Of a stretch of DNA of 64,000 bases, positions 27,498 to 36,349 are shown in pieces. Where the stretch lies: NCBI GenBank assembly GCA_900315845.1, contig OOHK01000005.1:114321-178320 (forward strand), written 5' to 3'. Source of the DNA: Candidatus Avelusimicrobium luingense. GTDB taxonomy: Bacteria; Elusimicrobiota; Elusimicrobia; Elusimicrobiales; Elusimicrobiaceae. The notes beneath the pieces are model-generated. The model saw only the letters and a program-made list of their open reading frames with translations, searched no databases and was not told the DNA's origin. Made by a program: the position numbers and the translations under genes. Every line of letters starts with the position of its first letter. Positions within the stretch are counted from its first letter, which is position 1.

Positions 27498-28583
27498 ATG
27501 ATGTACTACTTATCCCTATTCAAAGATGATATTGGATTCTTGAATATTTTTAATTACATTACGTTTCGCACCGGCGCGGCGATTTTTACAGCATTCTTTT
27601 TGACGTTACTAATCGGCCCGCGTGTGGTAGCCAAATTACGTTCTTATAAAATACAACAAATTGAGCGCGAATATGGCCCGGCTTCCCACTTATCTAAAAG
27701 CGGAACGCCGACTATGGGCGGAATACTGATCTTTGTTAGTTTGATTGTCAGCGTACTCTTATGGGCCAGACTGGACAGTGCGTATATATGGTTGCTTATT
27801 TTTACCACCGTAACGTTAGGTTTTGCGGGAGTCATGGACGATTACACCAAACTTGTTAAGAAAAATCCCGAAGGGATGAAATCGTCTATTAAATTAGCCA
27901 TACAGTTGTTTACGGCTATCGTGGTGGTAGGATATCTGGGAATGAATCCGCCAAATGCACAATATACTACCTCGTTGATTATTCCGTATATGAGCAAGAT
28001 GTTTATCAATTTATCTGTATTCTATTTTGCGTTTGCCATGCTCGTGATTGTGGGCTCATCCAACGCTACGAATCTGACAGATGGATTGGACGGATTAGCC
28101 AGCGGATGTATGGTATTTACAGCGGTAACTTACGGTATATTTGCCTATTTGGCCGGCAATATTCAATTTGCCGATTACTTAAAAATCATCTACGTGCCCG
28201 GCGCGGGAGAAATTACCGTATTTATGGGGGCACTCGTCGGTGCATGTATGGGTTTCCTGTGGTTTAATGCGTATCCGGCACAAGTATTTATGGGAGATAC
28301 CAGTTCCCTGTTTTTAGGTGGTGTAATCGGAACGGCTGCCTTATGCGTTAAACAAGAATTATTACTACCTATTGCCGGCGGAATATTCGTCTTGGAAACC
28401 CTATCTGTTATGTTACAAATGGGATATTTCAAATTAACACACGGCAAACGATTATTCAAAATGGCTCCTATTCACCACCATTTTGAACTGATGGGAATTG
28501 CCGAACCGAAAGTAATTGTCCGGTTTTGGATTGTAGGCGTTATGTTAATGTTAATTGCATTAGCATCGCTTAAAATTAGATAA
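27498..28583 (+). CDS. mraY: Phospho-N-acetylmuramoyl-pentapeptide transferase MraY
   Basis: 361 aa, about ten transmembrane helices. It makes lipid I from UDP-MurNAc-pentapeptide and undecaprenyl phosphate. Visible motifs are GTPTMGGILIF, the acidic MDDYTKLVKKNPEG, NATNLTDGLDGLASG, FMGDTSSLFLGG and the HHHFE motif in APIHHHFELMG. AAGGAG lies ahead of tandem ATG codons. Confidence 0.97.
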   Translation: MMYYLSLFKDDIGFLNIFNYITFRTGAAIFTAFFLTLLIGPRVVAKLRSYKIQQIEREYGPASHLSKSGTPTMGGILIFVSLIVSVLLWARLDSAYIWLLIFTTVTLGFAGVMDDYTKLVKKNPEGMKSSIKLAIQLFTAIVVVGYLGMNPPNAQYTTSLIIPYMSKMFINLSVFYFAFAMLVIVGSSNATNLTDGLDGLASGCMVFTAVTYGIFAYLAGNIQFADYLKIIYVPGAGEITVFMGALVGACMGFLWFNAYPAQVFMGDTSSLFLGGVIGTAALCVKQELLLPIAGGIFVLETLSVMLQMGYFKLTHGKRLFKMAPIHHHFELMGIAEPKVIVRFWIVGVMLMLIALASLKIR

Positions 28584-28585
28584 GT

Positions 28586-29803
28586 ATGGGGAAATTATTT
28601 AGTTCATCTTCACGCTCGCGCGGGGTGGTGCTTCACAAAACGACAGCCCACCGTCAATCTACGACGAACAAAGGAAATGATTGGCGACCGTTGCGCTTGG
28701 ATAAGCGGTTGGTCATCATTACGTTTGCCTTTGTGATGACCGGGCTTGTTTTTACCTATTCGTCCAGTGCATTTTCTTCCGCGGCATTTTTTAAGCGACA
28801 ACTTATCTTTGATATTTTAGGTTTAATTGTGGCCGCTATACTGACACAAACCTATGACCGTATCCAACAATCCAAATGGTGCAAACCTATTTATTTAATG
28901 TATATAACGTGGTTCTTTTTAGTGTGGGTATTGTTTACCCGTACGCAAGCCAATGTGCACCGGTGGATTGATTTTGGATTTTTCAAACTGCAACCTTCTG
29001 AAATTGCCAAAGTAACTTTGGTTATTTATATTGCGCATTATTTGGAAAGCGTAGCCGGACGGTTAGAAAGAAATGTCAAATTATTATTCAAACCAATGCT
29101 TGTAGCCGGTATTACATTGGGGCTTATTTTGGCCGAACGTGATTTCGGGACGCCCTTTTTAATGGGAATCGTATTTGTATGTATGATGTTAGTAGCCGGG
29201 ATGCGTTTTCTGCATTTAGTAGTCCCTGCGGTTATTCTGTCCCCGTTGATTATCCACCAATTATTTTTTGTGGGTTATCGGCGTGACCGTATTTTCTCGT
29301 TCTTAAACCCGTTTGCCACCGAAGGCAGTACCGGGTATCAGTTGGTACAATCGTTCTTAGCCGTCGGTTCCGGCGGTTGGTTTGGTAAAGGATTAGGAAA
29401 CAGCGAATTAAAATTAGAATATTTACCCGCCGCCCATACCGATTTTATTTTCTCGGTAATGTGTGAAGAATTCGGGCTATTTCGTATTGCGCTGATTTTA
29501 TTTGGCTTTTGTTGGCTGTTAGTACGCGGTATTAGTTTGGCAGGAGTGGCCAAGACACATTTTCGCAGTTTGGTTATTTTTGGTTTAACCATTACTATTT
29601 GTCTGCAGGCCTTCTTTAATATGGCTATGGCAATTGGGTTAATGCCAACAAAAGGTATTGCATTGCCCTTCTTTTCCTATGGCGGATCATCCGTTATTAT
29701 GACGCTGGTGATGATGGGCATTATTTTAAATTTGGCCGCCGTAGATAGCGCACAAAATAATTTGCGCGAAGATGTAACATCTTACAGAAACAGGAATAAA
29801 TAA
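28586..29803 (+). CDS. ftsW: Septal peptidoglycan glycosyltransferase FtsW
   Basis: 405 aa SEDS-family protein with a basic cytoplasmic N-terminus (about 45 aa) and ten predicted transmembrane helices. Conserved stretches include HRWIDFGFFKLQPSEIAKVT, LAERDFGTPFLMG, the YQLVQSFLAVGSGGWFGKGLG loop and the C-terminal PFFSYGGSSVIMTL. FtsW rather than RodA by its place between mraY and murG. Confidence 0.94.
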   Translation: MGKLFSSSSRSRGVVLHKTTAHRQSTTNKGNDWRPLRLDKRLVIITFAFVMTGLVFTYSSSAFSSAAFFKRQLIFDILGLIVAAILTQTYDRIQQSKWCKPIYLMYITWFFLVWVLFTRTQANVHRWIDFGFFKLQPSEIAKVTLVIYIAHYLESVAGRLERNVKLLFKPMLVAGITLGLILAERDFGTPFLMGIVFVCMMLVAGMRFLHLVVPAVILSPLIIHQLFFVGYRRDRIFSFLNPFATEGSTGYQLVQSFLAVGSGGWFGKGLGNSELKLEYLPAAHTDFIFSVMCEEFGLFRIALILFGFCWLLVRGISLAGVAKTHFRSLVIFGLTITICLQAFFNMAMAIGLMPTKGIALPFFSYGGSSVIMTLVMMGIILNLAAVDSAQNNLREDVTSYRNRNK

Positions 29804-29806
29804 CTT

Positions 29807-30877
29807 ATGCAAAAACGATTTATTATTGCGTCCGGCGGAACCGGCGGACATTTTTACCCGGGCTTTGCTTTGGGAAAAGCACTTAAACAACGTGGATGTG
29901 TAGTTTTGTTTATTGTACGAAAGAATGATCCGGCCGCTGCTATTTTGAAAGCCGCTCATCTGAAATACCGTGAAATTGATTTTATGGGCTTACCGCGCAG
30001 TATTAACCCATTACGCCATATCCGTTTTACAGGTAAATTACTAAAATCATTACGGCAAACACGTGAAATTATCCGCAAATTCCGCCCGCATGCTGTATTA
30101 GGAACGGGGGGGTATATTTCATTCCCGCTGATTTTTACCGCACATTTTATGGGCATTAAAACCGCCGTACACGATTCTAATGCCCGCCTGGGATTAGCCA
30201 ACAAAATATGCGGCAAATTCGCTGATTTATTCATGTTGGGCCTTCCGATAGATAAAAAACTCAAAAATGCCAAATTAGTCAGCACTCCTATCCGCCCGGA
30301 ATTTGCCAATCCTACCGACCGGAACGAAATTTTCAGTAATCTTCAATTAGATCCAACCCGTCGTACCGTTTTAGTGGTGGGGGGAAGCCAAGGGGCTAAA
30401 CACCTAAACGCGGCCGTTGCCCAACTGGCCAAAACGGCTACTACGTGGCAATTTATTCATATTACAGGGGAACGATGGTATCAAGACGTCAAGAATTTAC
30501 ATGGGGATAATCCCCGCGTGGTGGTTTTGCCATACAGCCACGAGATTTATGCCCTTATGCAAGTGGTAGATGCGGCAATTTGCCGCAGTGGCGCAAGCAC
30601 CATAGCCGAACTGATTTATTGCCAACTGCCTACGATATTTGTACCGTTTCCGCATGCAGCGGCAAATCACCAGTATTATAATGCTAAAATTCTGGAAAAA
30701 GCAGGCGCGGCTCTTATCGTGACGGATGATGACCAATTATCCCAAACGTTACCCAAAGCGTTTAATCAGTTAGATAAACGTAAATTATCATTGATGCGCT
30801 ATGCGTATTTACGTTTACGGTTACCGAACCCGATTAACGCTGCGCGCAATATCGCACGGATATTGATGAAATTATAA
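29807..30877 (+). CDS. murG: UDP-N-acetylglucosamine transferase MurG
   Basis: 356 aa peripheral membrane GT28 enzyme that turns lipid I into lipid II. The donor and acceptor loops are recognisable: SGGTGGHFYPGFALG at the N-terminus, AVLGTGGYISFPL, VVGGSQGAKHLN and CRSGASTIAELI followed by FPHAAANHQYYNA. Last gene of the cluster. A strong bidirectional terminator follows. murC, murB, ddl, ftsQ, ftsA and ftsZ are not here. Confidence 0.96.
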   Translation: MQKRFIIASGGTGGHFYPGFALGKALKQRGCVVLFIVRKNDPAAAILKAAHLKYREIDFMGLPRSINPLRHIRFTGKLLKSLRQTREIIRKFRPHAVLGTGGYISFPLIFTAHFMGIKTAVHDSNARLGLANKICGKFADLFMLGLPIDKKLKNAKLVSTPIRPEFANPTDRNEIFSNLQLDPTRRTVLVVGGSQGAKHLNAAVAQLAKTATTWQFIHITGERWYQDVKNLHGDNPRVVVLPYSHEIYALMQVVDAAICRSGASTIAELIYCQLPTIFVPFPHAAANHQYYNAKILEKAGAALIVTDDDQLSQTLPKAFNQLDKRKLSLMRYAYLRLRLPNPINAARNIARILMKL

Positions 30878-30893
30878 TCAAAACTTTTACCAT

Positions 30894-30930
30894 AAAAAAT
30901 ACCCCGAACTTCTGCTCGGGGTATTTTTTA
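30894..30930. terminator. Bidirectional terminator between murG and a pilin gene
   Basis: AATACCCCGA pairs with TCGGGGTATT across an 8-nt loop, with A-runs on one side and T-runs on the other, so it can serve both converging units. Confidence 0.92.
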
Positions 30931-30944
30931 TTGCATCCAAAAAA

Positions 30945-31454
30945 CTAAAGCGTTTCTATAAACTTACAAATGGATTCGTATTTTTCATTACCTCTCCAAT
31001 CGCACCCTTTGGTGTTATCGTAAGGAGTAATCATATATTTGATTTCATATTCTGCAGCGTCACGATCACTGGGGGCATCTCTATCTGCAGCCGGATTGGC
31101 TCTGTCTATACGATAGATCAGTAATGCATCTTCTCCGAGGTCATAGGTAAAAGTCTGTGTGCGGTAAGAATCGCAGCCTCCTGATCCGGCAGCGCTCATC
31201 TTCGGAGCCCATTGGTCCGAGTTCAAATCTACATCAGCAATTTGATACCAATGGCACACCGGGGTTCCCATTTCGTTGGGATTGGCCTGATAATAGCGTT
31301 GAACGGCATCTTTAATGGCTTTTGCCGTCACTAATGCCTCGGTAGTGCGTGATTTTTCAATGGCAGATTCAAACTGCGGGATCGCTACGGCGGCCAAAAC
31401 GCCGACGATTAAAACAACAACTAACATTTCAATCAAGGTAAAACCTTTTTTCAT
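30945..31454 (-). CDS. Type IV pilin-like (prepilin/pseudopilin) protein
   Basis: 169 aa. The class III leader MKKG is followed by FTLIEMLVVVLIVGVLAAVA, with the prepilin peptidase site G-F and Glu at +5, then IPQFESAIEKSRTTEA. The globular part is specific to this copy and holds four cysteines that could form disulfides (C-terminal DWRGNEKYESICKFIETL). Such proteins form pili or type II-like pseudopili. No assembly ATPase, platform protein or peptidase gene is in the window. AGGAGA precedes the ATG, and a good promoter lies upstream. Confidence 0.93.
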   Translation of the reverse strand: MKKGFTLIEMLVVVLIVGVLAAVAIPQFESAIEKSRTTEALVTAKAIKDAVQRYYQANPNEMGTPVCHWYQIADVDLNSDQWAPKMSAAGSGGCDSYRTQTFTYDLGEDALLIYRIDRANPAADRDAPSDRDAAEYEIKYMITPYDNTKGCDWRGNEKYESICKFIETL

Positions 31455-31483
31455 AATTTTTCTCCTATAATAAATCTACTAAT

Positions 31484-31512
31484 AGTATAAGATTTTTTCG
31501 TATATTTCTCAA
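31484..31512 (-). promoter_or_regulatory. Sigma70-type promoter of the 30945 pilin
   Basis: On the minus strand TTGAGA (31507-31512) and TATACT (31484-31489) are separated by 17 bp. Confidence 0.75.
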
Positions 31513-31542
31513 GGGAAATTTTTCGGTTATTTATAATCTAAT

Positions 31543-32508
31543 TTATTTCCCGCGGATGCGTCGGATATTACGTTTATGCTCGTCATAAGTACGCGAAAAA
31601 ACGTGTCTGCCTTCAGATTCGGCCACAAAATATAATGCTTCAAAATCCGGCTCGGGTTGCAAAACGGCTTTAATAGATTCATAACCCGGGTTACAAATCG
31701 GCCCCGGCGGTAGTCCGCCGTAACGGTAGGTATTATAGGGGGAATCGGTTTTCAAATCCCCATAAGTTAATCCTTTTTTCCAATAGCGGTTTTCTTTCAA
31801 ATTATATCCCAAGGCGTATTGGACGGTCGGGTCGGCCTCTAATTTTTTACCGATATTAAAACGATTGATATAAACAGCCGCAATTTTCGGTCGCTCATCG
31901 TGCACAACGGCTTCACGTTCCACAATAGAGGCCAACGTAAGGACTTGATTTTCCGTAAGGTCGGTCGGGAATTGTTCAAACAACGGAACGGCGGCTTGAT
32001 GGTATTGCTCCGTCATTTTGTTGATAACGGTTTGCGCCGGCGTATTTGCCGCAAAGAGATACGTAGAAGGAAATAATTTACCTTCTAATTTATCTTCCCG
32101 CACGATACGTATAAAATCGTGTGCATCGGTAATACCGATTTCGGCTAACCGCTCGGCAATTTCTTCGCTGCGCCAACCTTCTAAAAAGGTAACGCGCTCG
32201 TAGTGGGTGCAACGTCCGCTTTTGATGCAGTTGATGACTTCAAAATCGGACATATTTGTTCGCAAATCAAATTTGCCGGCTTTCAAATCGCTATCGTTTG
32301 AGGTAAGTTTTAATACAATTTTGAATAAAAGTTCACTGCGGATAATACCTTTCTTCTTCAGTTCCCGTGCTACCGAACTGCCGCTTTGCCCGGCGTTAAT
32401 AGTAAACACCATGGGCGAGCCCGGACTAAATAAATATACTTTTGCTCCCCAGTATATTCCTCCGACGAGCAATACAAACACAATAAAGAGCAAAAGTAAT
32501 TTTTTCAT
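31543..32508 (-). CDS. mltG: Endolytic murein transglycosylase MltG
   Basis: 321 aa. One transmembrane helix (about 4-22), a LysM-like subdomain (INAGQSGSSVARELKKKGIIR), then the YceG catalytic domain: LASIVEREAVVHDERP with the catalytic Glu, VYINRFNIGKKLEADPTVQYALG, SPYNTYRYGGLPPGPICNPG and the closing HVFSRTYDEHKRN. It cleaves nascent glycan strands and terminates their elongation. It follows tyrS with a 2-bp gap and is probably co-transcribed with it. Confidence 0.95.
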   Translation of the reverse strand: MKKLLLLFIVFVLLVGGIYWGAKVYLFSPGSPMVFTINAGQSGSSVARELKKKGIIRSELLFKIVLKLTSNDSDLKAGKFDLRTNMSDFEVINCIKSGRCTHYERVTFLEGWRSEEIAERLAEIGITDAHDFIRIVREDKLEGKLFPSTYLFAANTPAQTVINKMTEQYHQAAVPLFEQFPTDLTENQVLTLASIVEREAVVHDERPKIAAVYINRFNIGKKLEADPTVQYALGYNLKENRYWKKGLTYGDLKTDSPYNTYRYGGLPPGPICNPGYESIKAVLQPEPDFEALYFVAESEGRHVFSRTYDEHKRNIRRIRGK

Positions 32509-32510
32509 GT

Positions 32511-33671
32511 TTATTTAACCAGTTTAAAGAAATGACGTTTCCCGGCTTGTAACACGTCGCCGTTTTCAAAGGCTAATGGCCCGTCTTGGGTAATGCGTTC
32601 GCCTTTTAAGCGAACCGCGCCTTGTTCAATCAGCCCACGTGCTTTATTTTTGCTGGCAGCCGCGCCGGCAGCAAATAAAACGGCGGATAACATGGCCCCC
32701 GGTTCCGGCTTAAATTCCGGCATATCCGTCGGGATTTCTTTTTTAGAAAACACTTGTTCAAAATGGGCCAAGGCATCCGCGGCGGCTTGTTCGTTGTGAA
32801 AGCGCGTCACTAAAATGCCGGCTAATTTCTTTTTGGCTGCCATTGGGTGCATGGCTTTGATTTCGTCTAAATTTTCATCGGTTAAAAGTTCGTAATACAT
32901 CGGCATTAGTTCATCGGGGATAGACATTAACTTGCCAAACATATCATTAGGTGCATCATTAAGCCCTACATAATTGCCGTATGATTTGGACATTTTTTTC
33001 ACCCCGTCCAAACCGACGAGCAACGGTACGGTTAGCGCTACTTGCGGCTCTATGCCGTTATTTTTTTGTAATTGACGGCCGACGAGCAAATTGAAAATTT
33101 GGTCTGTACCGCCCAGTTCCACATCAGCGTGCAGAGCCACAGAATCTTGCCCTTGGAACAAACTGTAAAGCACTTCTAACATGCTGATCGGGTTTCCGGC
33201 GGCCATACGTTTTTTGAAGTCATCACGTTCCAACACTTGCGCGACCGTAATTTTTTGCAAGGTTTGCAGTAAATCTTTTCCGCTGACAAACGGCTCTAAC
33301 CACTCGCTGTTAAAACAAATTTCCGTCTTGGCGGGGTCTAATACTTTGAAGGCTTGGTCGGTATAGGTTTTAGCATTTTGCAAAATTTGTTCGCGGCCCA
33401 AAACGGGACGGGTTGAATCGCGCCCGGACGGATCGCCGATAGCGGCCGTAAAATCGCCGATCACAAGTACGGCTTTATGCCCCAAATCTTGGAAACGGCG
33501 CAAGAGCGATAAGGCCACACTGTGCCCCAAATGCAAGTCGGCGCTGGTCGGATCACAACCGAGTTTTACTTTAAGCGTTTTTCCGCTTTCCAATTTTTTA
33601 GCGAGGTCTGCTTTGGACACAATATCCACGCACCCGCGAGTTAAAAAAGAAATTTGTTCATCAATCGTCAT
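32511..33671 (-). CDS. tyrS: Tyrosyl-tRNA synthetase
   Basis: 386 aa class I synthetase. The HIGH-type motif is HLGHS in LGCDPTSADLHLGHSVAL. The KMSKS loop is in GVKKMSKSYGN. The C-terminal S4 RNA-binding domain (ARGLIEQGAVRLKGERI) is intact. The sequence is of the TyrZ-like type. A purine-rich AGGAGTA precedes the ATG. Upstream, after 24 bp, lies the DUF805 gene, so the three genes may form one unit with mltG. Confidence 0.95.
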   Translation of the reverse strand: MTIDEQISFLTRGCVDIVSKADLAKKLESGKTLKVKLGCDPTSADLHLGHSVALSLLRRFQDLGHKAVLVIGDFTAAIGDPSGRDSTRPVLGREQILQNAKTYTDQAFKVLDPAKTEICFNSEWLEPFVSGKDLLQTLQKITVAQVLERDDFKKRMAAGNPISMLEVLYSLFQGQDSVALHADVELGGTDQIFNLLVGRQLQKNNGIEPQVALTVPLLVGLDGVKKMSKSYGNYVGLNDAPNDMFGKLMSIPDELMPMYYELLTDENLDEIKAMHPMAAKKKLAGILVTRFHNEQAAADALAHFEQVFSKKEIPTDMPEFKPEPGAMLSAVLFAAGAAASKNKARGLIEQGAVRLKGERITQDGPLAFENGDVLQAGKRHFFKLVK

Positions 33672-33695
33672 AAAATACTCCTAAAATAAATGTCG

Positions 33696-34325
33696 CTATT
33701 GCAACGGAGCAGCCGGTTGGGCTTGCATCCGTTGTTGGCGAATTTGGTTCATATATTGTTGTTGTTCTGTTTGTAATTGCATCATTATAGTATCCATTTC
33801 TTGTACACGACGGGATCCGTTATAGACCCCAAAAATAGAGAACAGTACCCACAGAACAAGCATTCCGTTAAATACAGCGCGTTTGTCCATAAATGCAGGA
33901 TAATAATGTTTATCGCAAGCGCCAAAGCGGTTTTCTCCCGGAGTGCCCGGAATAATCATCAAAACTAAATTGAGAATTGCATAGATGACAACAAACACAC
34001 CCATAACAAAAGAAAAAGAAATCGTACGAGTGAACAAAGCCACGAATATACCTATGATGATGAGGAAAGGCAACCCAAGCACGACGAGTAATGACCACCA
34101 GCCGGACCAATCAAAATCGTGCAGACGGCGTGCAATCAAAGCACAATCAAACCAACAAATAATTATACTCAATATTTGTTGCGCCAAAAGGGCTAACATA
34201 TTGCCCTGCCCGGCCGACTGTAAAAGGGAAGATACCGGCAAGCAAATAATAACAAGCATCACTAACCAAAACAAAAATTCTGCCCGATTGGAACGGGAAG
34301 AAAACCCAAATAAATGTTTTAACAT
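33696..34325 (-). CDS. DUF805-family membrane protein
   Basis: 209 aa with four to five hydrophobic segments. The family signatures are SSRSNRAEFLFWLVML near the N-terminus, ALIARRLHDFDWSGWW, and PGTPGENRFG after the third helix. The function of DUF805 proteins is unknown. The C-terminal 40 residues are Gln-rich and likely cytoplasmic. The promoter is an extended -10 (TGCTATAAT, minus strand near 34350) with GGAGAAG before the ATG. Confidence 0.88.
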   Translation of the reverse strand: MLKHLFGFSSRSNRAEFLFWLVMLVIICLPVSSLLQSAGQGNMLALLAQQILSIIICWFDCALIARRLHDFDWSGWWSLLVVLGLPFLIIIGIFVALFTRTISFSFVMGVFVVIYAILNLVLMIIPGTPGENRFGACDKHYYPAFMDKRAVFNGMLVLWVLFSIFGVYNGSRRVQEMDTIMMQLQTEQQQYMNQIRQQRMQAQPAAPLQ

Positions 34326-34376
34326 ATCTTCTCCATATAGATATTATAGCAAAACCGTCGTAGGGTTGTTTTTACC

Positions 34377-36347
34377 CTATCTAATAAAATCATACGGATC
34401 AACAGCCAGTTTTGCCGTTACTTTTTTCTCCGGCTCAAACGAATCTAATAAAGCAAGCAGATCGGCCCGTTTTTCATTATCCGTCTTAAAAAGCAAGTAT
34501 TGTTTTTTAAGGGTATCGGTTTTTTTAGCGCACCATACCGGCCCTAAAATTTCACTACAAAGCGATTGGGCCAATTTTTTAAGACGGGCCGTTTCTCGGT
34601 TTAACAAAGCCACATCCTTGGCTTTTAAGGTCATTTTGAATAAATGCACAAAGGGGGGATAATTGAAACTTTCGCGAAGTGCCATTTCCGTTTCGGCGGC
34701 ATCCTTATAATCGGCCGCAAAAAGCGGGGCATAATCATACGATTCTTTATCGGCCGTTTGAATAATAAGCCGTCCATTTTTCCCACCTGATAAATGACCG
34801 CGCAACTCAAAAAGTAAGCGGGTAAATTTTTCGGTGGCACGATAATCGGATGAGGACAATTCCAATTCGGCGTCCAATACCGCACACAACGTAATTTTGG
34901 CACCGCGAAGCGCTCCTGCCGCCACTCTCGTACCGATAATAATATCCGCTTGTCCGTTCTTTAGCGCGTTTAATGCTTCAAATCCTTCGCCGTCTTTTGT
35001 GGCGAGCGTATCAGATTCCAAACGCAACAATTTGGCTTGTGGGAAAATTTTAGCGAGGTCTGCCGCTACTTTTTGCGTACCGCCGGAACGCGACTTAAAA
35101 ATCAAATTATGGCACTTGGGACATTCCTGTTCAAGTGGGGCTTTTGCACCGCATTTTTTACATACAAGTATGGAGCCGTCTTTTGTCTTTTCGTATGCTA
35201 AAATACCGCCGCAGGTGCTACAACGCGCGTACGTACCGCAGTTCAAACAAGCATACGCGTTAGCATATCCCATACGGTTTAACACAAGTAAAGACATCTC
35301 ACCGCGTTGTAAATTGTCGGTTAATTCCGAGACCAATAAATCAGACAAAAAGCGTGATTTTTCACCTTTTTTTTCGGCAAATTTGAGTTGGGGGGTAAAC
35401 GCATGCCCCGGAACGGCCGACGTAAAAACAAGCCGTTTAATATGGCCTTGTTGGGCTTGGTGTTCTACTTCCACGCTGGGCGTAGCCGATGATAAAACAA
35501 GTACCGCTCCATGGGCTTTAGCGCGGAAAAATAAGACATCGCGCGCGTGATAATAGGGTTTATTTTCTTCTTGTTTATAATTATCATCACCTTCATTAAG
35601 CATAGCGGCAAAGCGTAAATTCTTAAACGGTAATAATACGGATGAGCGTGTACCGATGACAACACAAGGCCGTCCGGAAGAAATGGCCGCAAAGTATTTT
35701 TTCTTTTTACTTACCGGCATACGGCTATGCCAACAAAACACATTATCCGCGCCAAAACGGCCTTCGGCTTCGCTGATAAATTGCCGGGCGGCGGCAATAT
35801 CGGGAACTGTAATTAAAATCTGCCCGTATCCCATTAAGGCTTTAGCGGCAACGCGTAAAACGGTTTCGGTTTTACCCGTATAAGCCGGGCCGTCTAATAA
35901 AAAAGCCGAGAAGGTGTATGCAGGTACATTTTCCAGCGCGTTTAATGCCGAAATTTGCGACGGCGTTAAATGATAGGATGGCATTGAAACAGTTACATTA
36001 ACTTGCGGCGTAGGCGGTTGGAATTTGACGTAAGGTTCTACCGGAATCAGCCCGCCTAAAATCTGTCCGATAGGCCCACCCCACTGATTTTTAATAAACT
36101 GGGCAAGCGGAAAAAAATCAGACCCAAAAACAGGTTGTTTATCTATCAAAGCGACGATATCTTTTAAGGCAATATGAGCGGGAGCATCGGATATTTCGGT
36201 TACTTGCGTTACAATGCCGCCCGTTAATACACGCCCGAACGGCGCAGTTACACGCATACCGGGGCGAAGTTTATCCGCCAATTCAACCGGCACGCGGTAA
36301 TCAAACGCTTTATCCAGCGGAACATCAAACGCAACTTTACAAAACAT
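34377..36347 (-). CDS. priA: Primosomal protein PriA with eroded helicase motifs
   Basis: 656 aa (E. coli PriA 732). The N-terminal DNA-binding domain is normal (VAFDVPLDKAFDYRVP, RPGMRVTAPFGRV). Walker A survives as GPAYTGKTE (153-161), as does the SSATPS motif (286-291). Zinc-binding cysteines are present in CLNCGTYARCSTCG, CKKCG and CPKCH. However, the DEEH box (motif II) reads LNEGD (250-254) before the still-recognisable NYKQE. The GRAGR motif VI is replaced by RGHLSGG (516-522), and GTQM reads GTRV. ATP-driven unwinding is therefore doubtful, though fork recognition may persist. It is the last gene of gmk-rpoZ-udg-priA. Confidence 0.85.
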   Translation of the reverse strand: MFCKVAFDVPLDKAFDYRVPVELADKLRPGMRVTAPFGRVLTGGIVTQVTEISDAPAHIALKDIVALIDKQPVFGSDFFPLAQFIKNQWGGPIGQILGGLIPVEPYVKFQPPTPQVNVTVSMPSYHLTPSQISALNALENVPAYTFSAFLLDGPAYTGKTETVLRVAAKALMGYGQILITVPDIAAARQFISEAEGRFGADNVFCWHSRMPVSKKKKYFAAISSGRPCVVIGTRSSVLLPFKNLRFAAMLNEGDDNYKQEENKPYYHARDVLFFRAKAHGAVLVLSSATPSVEVEHQAQQGHIKRLVFTSAVPGHAFTPQLKFAEKKGEKSRFLSDLLVSELTDNLQRGEMSLLVLNRMGYANAYACLNCGTYARCSTCGGILAYEKTKDGSILVCKKCGAKAPLEQECPKCHNLIFKSRSGGTQKVAADLAKIFPQAKLLRLESDTLATKDGEGFEALNALKNGQADIIIGTRVAAGALRGAKITLCAVLDAELELSSSDYRATEKFTRLLFELRGHLSGGKNGRLIIQTADKESYDYAPLFAADYKDAAETEMALRESFNYPPFVHLFKMTLKAKDVALLNRETARLKKLAQSLCSEILGPVWCAKKTDTLKKQYLLFKTDNEKRADLLALLDSFEPEKKVTAKLAVDPYDFIR

Positions 36348-36349
36348 AT

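Noticed and set aside
34897-35550. A 217-codon open frame antisense to priA
   Set aside because: Shadow of a real gene. The composition is Ser/Phe/Cys-rich without a domain, and the priA frame is clearly coding.
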